A program made the position numbers and the translations under genes. This document shows positions 1 to 11,374 of a stretch of 64,000 nt of DNA, one piece after another. This stretch comes from Halisarca cf. caerulea (taxonomy: Eukaryota > Porifera > Demospongiae > Chondrillida > Halisarcidae), in contig CAUJGJ010000135.1 of NCBI GenBank assembly GCA_963170055.1, positions 352,501-416,500 of the forward strand, read 5' to 3'. The first letter of the stretch is position 1. Each line of letters starts with the position of its first letter. The notes beneath the pieces were generated by a model. That model searched no databases, was not told where the DNA came from, and was given only the letters and a program-made list of their open reading frames with translations.

Positions 1-364
1 CATCCTACGAAACCACACAATGTTATAATGCCCATCTGTGTTTCCAGAAATGTTCGAAATAGAAATGTACACATTATGTCCATACCTGCCTACATACTAC
101 ATACTACAGAATATTAGCCTTTGACTGTCCTGCATGGTATATATATATGCTTTTTACACGTACTTGCAATTGTGCAAAGATGGCATCGATCATTATATAT
201 AATATATTATCCTCACTAAATATTGCATTATACTACTGTAATCTGTACATATACTACACTTGCACTACATAATAATTATAGTATAAAATATTATAAGTAA
301 TAATGATATAATACTTATAATAAATGGATTATCCTGCCTGAAAAGTGCAGGACGTTCATTTTGA
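1..364. other. AT-rich noncoding sequence
   Basis: AT-rich sequence with scattered short TA and TTATAA runs. No coding exon, RNA gene or complete mobile element was recognised. Confidence 0.5.
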
Positions 365-847
365 CATGGAGCCATCAACAACATAATCCAGAGGGCCCTG
401 GCTGCAGGTAACATCCCTTCTCGACTGGAACCCTCTGGACTCTACAGGTCTGATGGCAAACGCCCGGATGGAATCACAGTTGCTCCCTGGGAAACAGGCC
501 GCACACTTATATGGGATGCAACATGTATTGACACCTTTGCCCCATCGTACATCAACACAGCAACTAAGGATGCTGGCCTAGTTGCAGAAATTGCCGAAAC
601 CCGTAAGAGGAAGAACTACGAAGTCTTATCGGCAGTTCACATGTTCACTCCCATAGCAGTGGAGACATCTGGAGTCTTTGGCCCTGAGACCAGAGATTTC
701 CTCCACAAACTGTCTTCTAGAGTGAAGTCAGTTACTCTTGAAGAGAAGTCCCACTTCTATCTGACACAGCAACTGTCTATTGCCATCCAACGTGGGAATG
801 CCTTGTCCATCCTTGGTACTCATGTGCCAGTTGGTACATCGGACTAA
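365..847 (+). pseudogene. C-terminal fragment of a retroelement polyprotein
   Basis: An open frame runs from just after a stop codon at 362-364 to the stop ending at 847, about 160 residues with no convincing start. It contains the blocks EPSGLYRSDGKRPDG, LIWDATCIDTFAPSY, VETSGVFGPE and LSIAIQRGNALSILGT. I recognise these as the C-terminal region that often follows the reverse transcriptase in invertebrate retroelement proteins. No RT domain lies upstream, so this is a truncated relic. A shorter relative with the block PLAFETSGVF is at 58335-58520 on the other strand. The family assignment is from memory; the function of this domain is not known to me. Confidence 0.55.
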
Positions 848-1841
848 CTGAAATTATGTACATGTATGTGTAGCTTTGCATGTCATCATGGTTATTATTA
901 TTATTGTGTAACTATTATTATTGTTATTATATAATTATTATTGTATTTATGTGTAAATTAGTAATACTGTTATTATGGTATTTATTACGTACAAATTATT
1001 TATTGGTATAATTATTTATTAATTATAATACTATTATTTATTAATTATAATACTTATAATAAATATTATAATAATTATGATAATACTCTTCTTTAAACTG
1101 GATGGGTGCACTAGCAGAGATTAATAGAATAATAATTATATGCTATCAAGGCCTTTCAGTGAATCCCACATGCACGAGAACATATTATATATGCACCCAG
1201 GCCATATGTACACATGTGCATAATATTATATTATGCATGCGCATGCACTTATATATTAATAAAATCAATCAAATTGAATTTAAATCATGTAGATACAGGT
1301 AATTTGAATAATATAATTATATTAATTTTATAAACAGTTACTAATAATTATAGCCTTGGTGCTTGCACATGCACCAAATATGCATAATATCTTCTCTTAT
1401 ATCTGCGAATTAATCCCTAGCTGCATGTGCAAACATTGCATGGTGCATGCATGCCCTGCAGGCTGTATAGGAGGGCCGGTGCATTGTGCAGGGAAAAACA
1501 CGCGTACGTATATAATATGCAGCTGGGATGCACCCCATGCACCCTATATTATGCATGCATGCTTCATTGATCACACATGCACATACTGTACATGTAGTGC
1601 ATGTGTACGTGCACTTAATTATATATATACAAATTAAACTGTTATTTTAAAAATAATGTATATTGTAAAAATATATAATATTATTATTACTATACACTGT
1701 CAGGTATAACATGGTAAAAAGTTGTTATATAAATATAAATTATTCATATCTAAGTGAGCGTAATAAGAGTATTATTAGTGACATGTGATAGTAGCACATA
1801 TGAATACTGTATAAATAAAATTCATAGGTATTAACTGCTAA
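848..1841. other. AT-rich intergenic DNA downstream of the TRIM gene
   Basis: Rich in TTATTA, ATAATTAT and TGCATGCA-type sequence, with no plausible exon. It should contain the 3' UTR of the minus-strand TRIM gene ending at 1842, but no obvious polyadenylation signal stands out on that strand close to the stop. Confidence 0.45.
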
Positions 1842-2342
1842 TCAACTGGAATGGAGTAGTTCGTTGTACACAGCTGCAGAACTGATGAGGTCTGGATGCT
1901 CATGTGCAGACGACTTCCTTAAAGTCCGATTGGCTCCAATATCAGATGTGTAGCGAGCAATGTGGGGCCGGCTCAGCTGGGTGTGTGAGTTGGGAATGGG
2001 AGGGAAGTGGAGAGACACTCTCTTATGATGGCAGAAGGAGAGGGCCGGGATCACAGGCCCCTTGACGTCCTCAAAGGCCACACCTAGTGAGTAACCATTG
2101 CGGAAGTATTCCAGAGTCTGCTTGTCCAAGTCTACAAGAATCCCAAGTCTATCTCTCTCCTGGAACAGGTAGCGTTGGCAGTAGTACTTGCCACTACATG
2201 GGACAAGACGGAGAATGCCATAACACAGAGATTATAAATCGATCATCCCTATACTACACGACACATGCATTTACACACTTGAGCATGAATGCATACACAT
2301 TCATCCACCCACATTTATACCACCCCCACCCCCACACGTGAG

Positions 2343-2412
<70 letters not shown>

Positions 2413-2413
2413 A

Positions 2414-2477
<64 letters not shown>

Positions 2478-3144
2478 TGTGTGTGTGTTTGTGTATATGT
2501 ATGTGTATGTGTATGCATGTGTGTGTGTATGTGTTTGCAAATATAATATGTGACCACAGATTGAAATTATCCACTAGGTGCTGTGCCCTAACATAGCACT
2601 ACCAAATTAATAACCATTCAGTAGAAAATTCTGTTCCGAAAACACTAAACTCCCACACATACTACAATAGGTTATTGGTATTCCTTCTGAACTTCCAATG
2701 GAAAATTTGATTGAACACACATTTGAAAGCATACTTAGTTGCAGTTTGTACAATAGGAAGAAAGGATACTGCGAGTATTTATCTACTGTCATTAATGAGC
2801 GAATTACATTTGGTTTCATTGTACAGGGTTGTACTGGACAGTGCTACTGGTGGAAGCTCCGTTTACTCTCCCAGCCTGTTCACATACCCCCACAGATTGA
2901 AATAAATCCAGATGCGCATGTATGCATGGTCGATGTTTGTGCATTTCAACCCGATGACTGACCATAGCACTAAGCAATACAGATTCAAATTATCTGCTAG
3001 GTGCTGTGCCCTAACATGGCTTTACCAAACACTTCATTCCCATGCAGGCCAAAAACACACGCATGTTTTTAGCATGATGTCATACATACTGTACAACCAC
3101 ATACTGTAAACCTCTTATGACAATCTTCCTGAGTAGTGAACTTC

Positions 3145-3225
<81 letters not shown>

Positions 3226-3226
3226 A

Positions 3227-3280
<54 letters not shown>

Positions 3281-3294
3281 CACACACACACACA

Positions 3295-3356
<62 letters not shown>

Positions 3357-5620
3357 CAGACTATAATATTCCATATCCTTATATAGGCGGAGGTAGGACG
3401 AGGTGGCTATATACATCAAGATACCTGACCATGTGTGTTAACAAAAGCAAATGATGGGTCAGTTCATATGCAGGCAAATCCATACAATAGCCCTCCATCC
3501 TCCCTGAAAATCAGAAGGGATTGAACATGAATCATCCTGTTCACTCCAAAATAGAACAAGATTAGTCTGTACAGACAGAGACTGACATTAGAGTAATTGG
3601 TAGGAGCTATTACAAAGACTCATACCACCACACAACTTGACAATTTCAGGGATGCTCCCTTACCTTATCTTCAATATAGGCCATTTCCAAAAACATACAA
3701 GTAGCTTCATGACTATGTTGTCTATGTAAACAAGCACCAAGTAACCCAGACTATGTGTTAGGCAGAGTTTGGTATTTCCTGGAAACCTTACACAAACTAC
3801 AGAAAGGTGTTCATATGGCATGTAAAAATAGCAATCAAAGCTGCACCAAGAACATTATTTTCACTTGGCAGTTGCATCATCCCAGGCAGCTGTAACTTTG
3901 CCACTGAGGACAAGTCCTTATTCACAAGGACACCTCTCACCACATCCTGCAGATCATGCACTTTACTTGACTGTAGCTACGCAGTGCACAATACAGCATA
4001 CGCCAACAGCACTGGACTCAGCAAGGTGCAAAGGTTATGTGTACAGAACCTTAGAAGCTGCGGGTACTTTTCTTATTCAGAATTAATTCCACCGTAAGAG
4101 GTAGATGTACAACTGAAGCCATGTAGATCATGCTGAATGTATACCAATCTGATGGATTGTGTTTTACAGTGAATTCGAAATATCTCTGATAGTGAACGCT
4201 CCAAAATAAAGACAGCCTCTCTACAAAGGGCACAGTCTAAGACCCCCACACATTTAAATTAAATTTACCTTCCTTTGGTTGAAATACATTTTGAACCTCC
4301 CAAGGAGGACAACCTCCTTACAAAGGATAAAAGAGACTTCCCTAAAATGGACGTACTCTGTTCAGAGGTTCCACTTACAAATGCCCAACACCAGCACACA
4401 GACAGCCAACACCAGCACACAGACAGCTAGCACCAACACCAGCACACAGACAGCTAGCACCAACACCAGCACACAGACAGCTAGCACCAACACCAGCACA
4501 CAGACAGCTAACACCAACACCAACACACAGACAGCTAACACCAACACCAGCACACAGACAGCTAACACCAACACCAACACACAGACAGCTAGCACCAACA
4601 CCAGCATATAGACAGTTAACATCAAGACTGACAGGCACGCACAAACCTTGAACTTGTGTTGTGTGATAGCTTTTTCCCTGTTTGCACTGCAAGCGACCAG
4701 GACGGGACGTTGAAGGATGAAGAGTACAATCCGATAATGGATCGCCCTCTCTGCCACCTGCTTGGGTCCATCTTGGCCGACACAATCCCAGCTACAATCT
4801 TCTTAGTCGGAGAAGTGATGCCATATCGATCGAGGCTGATCTCCCAGTAGTGTTGTCCGCTCTCAAGGACCTTTGATCCTCCAATGCTGATCCAGCGAGC
4901 ACTCTCTCCAACGGACGCTGTATAGCCCTCGTTGGACACCCTCACAGCAGGATGGCGCTTCTTCACATCCCACGTGAACACTACAGAACACAGCAATGAA
5001 TAATGGACGTTAGCTGCTTTATAATCTCATACACGTCAGATGACAAAATAAAGGATATTGCAAAATGTTTGCTGTATTAATAAGTTCATACATGTTTGAA
5101 AGCGTTATCAAAAGATCCAAAAGCACTTTTCAAATTGTATACCTAGAGTAATACCATCGGTACGAAAGTTGGAAAGTGCTTACAGTGATGTGGCAATGTG
5201 TATTAATATATTATAGCATAGTACTACATAGTATTATTAGCATTATTATACCATGTCACGGTAAACACTTGACATGTAATAATACCCCCTTTGAGAGACC
5301 CCCCTCGTGAAAGACCACCCTCTCTGTAAAGGTGCAAGAACGTACAAGGTGCATCCATTCTTATTGGTTTGGTTGTGACAAAGGGTCCCGTACCAGCTGC
5401 ATTCACAGCAGCAATGCGAAACACATGATCTACTCCTTTCAGGACGCTATGCAGAGTGAATCCTTCAAGAGGACCAGTGTAGACCTGTAGTGAATGGAGA
5501 CAGGGAAATCGTCATACAGTATAATGTGTGCTATATGAGTATATAGAGCAATATTTGGTAACGATAGTCCTACACATGTATGCCACGGTATTGATTGGTG
5601 AGTACTTGCATGAGGGCACT

Positions 5621-5697
<77 letters not shown>

Positions 5698-8608
5698 GTA
5701 TGTGTGTGTGTGTATGTGCGTGTGTGCATGTGTGTGCATGCGTACATGTGATTGCCATGTGTACATGCAAGTACACGCACACAGTCCACACAAACTTTCA
5801 GTTACACATAAACCACACATGCAGTACATATTACATGCATGCATTCACCTATACTAATTGAAAATAAACACATACACCAGTAAACATATGTATGTACCTC
5901 TTCATAGAAGGTATTTCTGTCTTGCTGTTCATCATCTGAGACCGTTCTTGACTGCACCACGTAGTGGTCGGCAGGGCCGGCACACCAGGACACAACAGGG
6001 GGACCCCACATCAACCTGGCCTCCACCTTGTTCCCCACATCTGACATGCTCACGTCAGCACCTTCAACAGGACCAGGAGCTGTGTACATGGAATAGAGAA
6101 GTGCAGGATTGAACAACAGGAAGTCTAGTAAACAGTGGAACCCCTGAAAAAGGGCACTTTGGGGACAACATAAATTCAGCTGATTTGTTTTTGTTGAGAG
6201 GTTTTCTTCTTTGGGAGGTTCAAAATATATTGTAGCTAGGGATTGTATCAAGACCGAAAGTCATTTCCTTTGTAGAGAGGTTTATTACAATGTACCCATA
6301 TTTGGGAGAGTCCACTATATCAGATGTTAACTGCACATACATACATATGTTGTAAGTTATTGTAAACACACTTCCATATGGGGCAGGTGCTACATACTTT
6401 ACTGGTAATACCAACCTGTCCTGAAAACTAATGACCTGTAAGATTTGCACACCTACATATCTCAAAGTGGACATATCACATGATACCCCTGTAATGGCTC
6501 ACCATGTGAAAGTTCACCAAATGTGTCAATGTGTGTAATGATGTCGTCCACTCCTGTCTGTTGGAAAGTGATGTTTGGGGAAAAGGCGGGGTCAAAGCTC
6601 TGACACGCCCCCAACAGCTGTTGCCCTTCCTCCAAAAGCTCATCTGCCAACATCACCATCTCAAAGTCAGTTGAGCGGTTTAGCCTCTCTAGAGCACCAC
6701 ATATCTTCTTAGCATCTACCACATTCTGGCTTAAGTTACTGTGACAAAATTAAAATGTTCAGATCAAGCTATGAAATTCATGCACATACAGTACACATAA
6801 AATGAAAGTAGGTAACTACACACATACACATACAAACGTAATGCAAAGCATTGTACTCTTGTAATATTCAGGTGCTAAATTGCAATTGTGGTCACTAGTA
6901 ACCATTGTGTGAAGTGGCTCAATATAAAGGAATTGGGATAAACACTTGAAAAGGGGAGATTGTCCCTAAAGTACACACGGGCATTGTTCCGTCTCTTTCA
7001 AGACCACCTCTATAGAAAGATCAACTGTGTATATTGAAAACTACAGTTGGTCATCTCGTAGGGACATAAATGCAAAGTATAAATTCATTTTTACCCTATA
7101 CAGATGGCCTTCAGGTTGTAGGGCATGTTTGCTTACACGAGGTGATGGGCCAAACATAACATGCTGTTGATGTGTGTGAGAACGGAATGATACCACGCAG
7201 TCGTGCAAATCTGCCATAACAATATCATAGGAACCCTATGATAGCACAAATCTGGCACAGCAACAGTATTATAGGAATCCTGTTTGACAAACAATACATG
7301 AAGGCATGACTGTTAAACTAACTCAGCCTGGTGTTTCAGTATTTGAGACTTGTGCTGGATAGCCTCTCTGATTCTTCCCTTCAATGCCTCTCTGCGAGTG
7401 TAAAGAGCATCCTCCAATCTTTTAAAAACAGTGTCAATATCTGTGAACATTTTGTCCTTTTCCTCTTCCAATTCTTCGTGTGTTCTGTGACAGATATTAA
7501 ACCCTCTTTGCATGTGCCTCATACGCCATTTCAGCTTACACAGGGTCTCATGAACACTCTCATGCTTCCTTTCTGCTAGAGTAGTGAGAGGGATGTGGTC
7601 GTGGTCTCTATGTTCTACCATGTCCTTGCACACAAGACAGATCAATTCGTTTTGCCTTTTCGGGCAGACAAGATTGAGCTTCATTCCAGTGTGAATGGGG
7701 CAGATCTCATTGGACTGAGGCGGGTTCAACAGTATGTGGTCCCATGTTCTTGGTGGCTTGGGTGGATGCACCAAGCAGAGTCTGTGCAACCCGTCTCTAT
7801 CGCTGCTCCTGCATGAGGAGCTCTCTGCACAAAACTGGCACATGTACTCCTGACATTCCTTGCAGTGGTAGGCCACAGGCTTCTCATCACACCCCATGTT
7901 GCAAAAGATTGGAGGTTCGGTGACACTCTGCTTCTTGGGCTCTGGGAGAACATCCAACAGTTCAATGAGAGTCCAGTTTGCTGGTAGCTCTGTCACATCC
8001 CCTCCATTGGGGACCTTGGTCAGCTGGCGACACATGGGACAGGACACTTCGTCCTTCTGAATGTGTGGTCCACGTCCTCGTACCATCCACACTTCAATGC
8101 AACCTATGTACACGACAGATACCACATTGGTCCACACAACGTCAGCTTCAGAATGAATAATATTTACATAGACCATAGATACTCTATACCAATAAGACAA
8201 ACATTTGCAAAATGATTGATGAAGGACTCGCACAAAGGTTCATCAGAACAAGGTTTTCCTCTACTGGATCTCACGGATCTTCTCTCTAGCCACATACACA
8301 CAAATGCCATGACATGTACAGCTTCTTGTCTAGCTTGCCTTTCCCGCGTAAGTGCACGTGGGACGGTGTAATAGCAGGCCAGACTAACGGGAGCTATAAG
8401 CCGTAACACGTGACAGTCAAAGAGACTAACCTGTACAGATGGTATGCCCGCATGTCGTCAAGGATCGAGGAATAAGCGACTTGGGTTCACTCGGGGCAAA
8501 CAACATCAGGCAAGCCGGGCAAGTACAGATGTCTTCAAGACTCTTGGATTTGCAATTACCATATCCAGACCGTCTATTTGGGTCGTGCAATACATTTTGA
8601 GCCTCCAT
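1842..8608 (-). CDS. Class I TRIM protein (RING, B-boxes, coiled coil, COS, FN3, SPRY), probable E3 ubiquitin ligase
   Basis: Seven exons join in phase: complement(1842..2193, 4758..4980, 5346..5484, 5898..6079, 6503..6738, 7323..8103, 8431..8608), 2091 nt, 696 aa. Every intron is GT-AG. Domains: RING about residues 30-85 (CPAC, CGHTIC, CTGC, CPMC) split by intron 1; two B-boxes in exon 2 (second one CPIH...CLVC...H); coiled coil about 245-320; COS box in exon 3; FN3 in exons 4-5 (APGPVEGADV to NAAGTGPFVTTKP); SPRY in exons 6-7. This order is that of the TRIM C-I group (MID, TRIM9/67, TRIM36/46), whose COS box binds microtubules, so a cytoskeletal E3 ligase is the likely role. The subfamily member cannot be assigned by eye. 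The start is the ATG at 8608; the in-frame codon further upstream is GTG. The promoter is shared head-to-head with SPAG17. Confidence 0.88.
2343..2535. repeat. (TG)n microsatellite in TRIM intron 6
   Basis: Long near-pure TG tract with a few ATG and TTTG interruptions near its end. The reading frames through it (Cys-Val or His-Thr repeats) are artefacts of the dinucleotide. Confidence 0.97.
3147..3353. repeat. (CA)n microsatellite in TRIM intron 6
   Basis: About 205 bp of CA repeats with rare T and G interruptions. It is the reverse complement type of the tract 0.8 kb upstream in the same intron, so the transcript could fold between the two arms. Confidence 0.97.
4180..4377 (-). mobile_element. 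Degenerate MITE of the CAGTGGAACCTCT family
   Basis: Reverse-oriented, diverged copy of the element at 24502-24703. It shares CTCTACAAAGG, TTTTGAACCTCCCAA and the terminal CAGAGGTTCCACT. It lies in TRIM intron 6. No coding capacity. Confidence 0.6.
4380..4613. repeat. 27-bp minisatellite in TRIM intron 6
   Basis: About eight tandem units built on ACCAGCACACAGACAGCTAG plus CACCAAC. The 27-bp unit is a multiple of three, so all frames stay open through it (for example repeated NTSTQTA), but it lies in an intron and is not coding. The remaining sequence of the 2.5-kb intron (2536-3146 and 3354-4179) shows no further recognised feature. Confidence 0.9.
5622..5752. repeat. (TG)n microsatellite in TRIM intron
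   Basis: TG tract with CG and ATG interruptions between the two FN3 exons of the TRIM gene. Confidence 0.95.
6133..6330 (+). mobile_element. MITE relic of the CAGTGGAACCTCT family
   Basis: Begins CAGTGGAACCCCTGA and follows the copy at 24502-24703 through GGCACTTTGGGGA, TTTGGGAGGTTCAAAAT, TCCTTTGTAGAGAGG and GGGAGAGTCCACTAT. The right terminus has decayed. It lies between the COS and FN3 exons of the TRIM gene. Confidence 0.7.
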
Positions 8609-8799
8609 AACGATCGCGATCACAGCGTTTCACAAATGAGAATTGCAACAAATTTCCCCGCATAAATAGTACGAAAGAGCATAGACTGTGGGAATAGGGA
8701 CTTTTTGTGGTAGGTAGATAGAAATAACGAGATTCATTAGTTTTATCAAGGCTCCATGTTGCCTTGGAAACCATGTACTAATACGTAAATGGCGGTACG
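8609..8799. promoter_or_regulatory. Divergent promoter between the TRIM gene and SPAG17
   Basis: Only 191 bp separate the TRIM start codon (8608, minus) from the SPAG17 start codon (8800, plus), so both core promoters and both 5' UTRs must share or overlap this interval unless an unseen 5' exon exists. No TATA box is evident on either side. An RFX X-box-like site sits near the SPAG17 side. Confidence 0.7.
8758..8771 (+). promoter_or_regulatory. RFX X-box-like element upstream of SPAG17
   Basis: GTTGCC-TT-GGAAAC fits the ciliary X-box consensus GTNRCC(N0-3)RGYAAC with one mismatch in the right half-site. It ends 28 bp before the SPAG17 ATG. RFX factors drive ciliary genes through such sites in animals, so its place in front of a central-pair gene is functionally sensible. 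Binding is inferred from the motif only. Confidence 0.55.
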
Positions 8800-9838
8800 A
8801 TGTCCAAGGGTAAAAAATCCACTGCTAAATCGGCTCCTGCACAAGACAGTAACTGGGAAGAGACGCTGAAGGGCGACAAACTGGTTCAGGTTTGTGCACG
8901 TTTGATCTTTGTGAGTAATAGTGACGATTGTGTTAGTGCAGTCTGACAATAATGGCAGTCTTTCGCAAAATCGCTGGCTGTTTTTGGTTTGGACCTGCCA
9001 CAAGTAGTTTACCGTGAACATTACTTGGGCTGGTGTATTATACACCAAGCACGGTTTTGTAAGTCGCTTAGTTCTTACTTTCTCTTTCTACTTACTCAGG
9101 ATGACTGGAACCCGTACGTCTTGTTCCTTGATATCGAAGATGTTTCCATTGAGGACCACGTGACTGCGTTGATGTCTGTCGTTAGCAAAGGCTACAGAAG
9201 AAAGTTTGGATGGATCAGTAAAGATGAGCTGATACCACAAGTGCGTGAAACTGTGGAGAAATGCTGCTATGTGCATGCATGTGCATGTGCAGAAATGTAC
9301 ATGCATGAGTGTGTATGTACGTATGTACAATCCAAAGTGCTTTCAATGGTATTGAATGAGGTAGGGACAGATCAATTAGTACTTACTATTCAGAAGTATT
9401 TACTAACAGAGTTTGACTGTATCTTAGTATGCATTGTTAATTTTATCACCTAATTGTTCTTTGCAATAATGGATGTGCTGCATACAGTATAATGTGATTG
9501 TATTGCTTATGCTTCAGCTAGCTTATGTTTTCATGTACATACATACGTACGTATGTGTGTATATATGTTTGTACATACATATGTATGTACGCATGTTTGT
9601 ATATACGTACGTGCCATATTATCACGTACGTATGTACACATACATATGTATGTATGTGTATACATGTGCTTGATTTGTTTTCTGTATGTGATGTTCGCGT
9701 CTTTTAGGCAAAAGCTGACTTGCAGCAAGTGCAAGCTGCTCCCAGTGGTGGGAAGAAGAGCAAGCAGCCAAATGCTTCTAGTTCTCAAGTCCCTCACATT
9801 GCTGTTTGTGAGCATGCAGTGAGTTTCTGTGGCCAGGC

Positions 9839-9904
<66 letters not shown>

Positions 9905-10858
9905 CTGTGTGTGTGTGTTCTCATACATGTGTGTGTGTGTGCATACGTAAGTATGTTTAGTTTAAATTATGTGTGTACAGCAGAGTACATACATAAATAC
10001 GTATGTAGCTTCATGTTCCTGTGTTACTGTCTGATTGTTTGTCGTAGTACATTTGCACATGTGTACCTTGTCATAGAATTCTGATGAGTTCTTTGCCTGT
10101 ACAATTGCCAGTTGGAGACTTTACTTATTGACGTTCATACCTACACAGGTTACAGCTGCTGAACAAGGCACTCTGACAGAGTCTCTGGTTGCCAAGCTGT
10201 TGAAGTATAGGATGTTGAGGATGAAGTCCAATGAACTGCAGAAAAGAGTGGCAAAATTGGCAGTCAGTGTTGCTTGAGCATTCATGTGCATGCAACGTAC
10301 ATACGTACGTATGTATGTATGCATGGTATTGTTGTGTTAGAAATAATGGTCATTCAAGCATGTAGTATTGTCTAGCCATTTTGGCATTTTGTCCACCCTT
10401 AAATGTTTGGGTGAGACATTTACTTGGCACTAGCTAACATTTCATTTCATTTGCAGTACAACAATGATTAGGTTGAAATAGGGAAGACTAACAGCAGAAG
10501 CCCAGTATATGGTTAAGGTTTTATTGGTCTGGGTACATAGTGCTAAGATATTTTTAACCAATCCCAATCCCAATCCAATTGATATCCCAATTTTTGGATC
10601 AAACAAGTAATTCGAGTTAAAAACTCGTGGGGGCTGCCACCCCACGCACTCGAATCACTTGCAAAGCATTGGAGTGTAAGTGCACAGCTGAACATTCATT
10701 GAACATACTGTTTATTGTAACTGGACGATTGTTTTGAAAACAATTGCTATATTTGGCAATTGTTTTCAAAACAATTCCTATAACTCATTCCTGTATAAAT
10801 TCATACTTCTCTATTACTATTATATAAATTCTCTATTATAAGACTTTTCTTCACATCC

Positions 10859-10927
<69 letters not shown>

Positions 10928-11374
10928 CGAGCGTTACACACCGGAAGTCCAAATGAAAACAATATAGGGGCTGCCTGCGGCAGCCCCTAAAAATTGGAAT
11001 ATCAAAATATTAGAGGATAATATTGAGATGTACCGACTAATACCAACTATCTGTCAATTACGTAGTTAGTAACTAGTTATAATTGTCAATACTGTCCAGG
11101 GCTAGCTACTACATAGAATATGAATGAGAGAAGTATATACGTACGTCTGCTTATTTTATTCACATGTGCAATGCTGTTCGTCTGTTGCAGGCACCCAAAG
11201 AGGCCAGCAAACCCACCAAACCCTCTGCCACCAAGAAGGGAGGGGGTAAGTCAGCTGGCAAAGGCAAAGGAAAGAATACTCCTGCTGAGCCAGAGTCTTC
11301 TGTCCCCATGCCTTCCCTGCCTCCTTCAACCATGAAGAAGAGAGGAGAAGAAGGAGATGGCCCTCCTCCTATTA
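8800..11374 (+). CDS. SPAG17: SPAG17 exons 1-5 (N-terminal 213 residues)
   Basis: The ATG at 8800 begins a 30-codon exon, MSKGKKSTAK onward, lysine-rich as in other SPAG17 proteins. Exon 2 carries DWNPYVLFLDIEDVSIEDH, matching the start of the conserved N-terminal domain. Exons 3-5 give a low-complexity K/S/P-rich linker ending in KKRGEEGDG. Exons 1-4 end in phase 0 and exon 5 in phase 1, completed by exon 6 10.5 kb downstream. Confidence 0.85.

Noticed and set aside
641..847. Small 68-residue host gene
   Set aside because: The frame is open upstream to 365 with homologous sequence, so this is only the end of a larger retroelement relic.
2254..2596. Long open frames of Cys-Val and His-Thr through the TG/CA tracts (also at 3.1, 5.6, 9.8, 22.6, 32.6, 37.7, 55.3 and 61.4 kb)
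   Set aside because: Dinucleotide repeats lack stops in several frames on both strands; they lie in introns or intergenic DNA and are not genes.
4279..4785. NTSTQTA-type repeat protein on plus, or CLCVGVGVS repeat on minus
   Set aside because: Product of a 27-bp minisatellite inside a TRIM intron; the flanking TRIM exons splice over it in phase.
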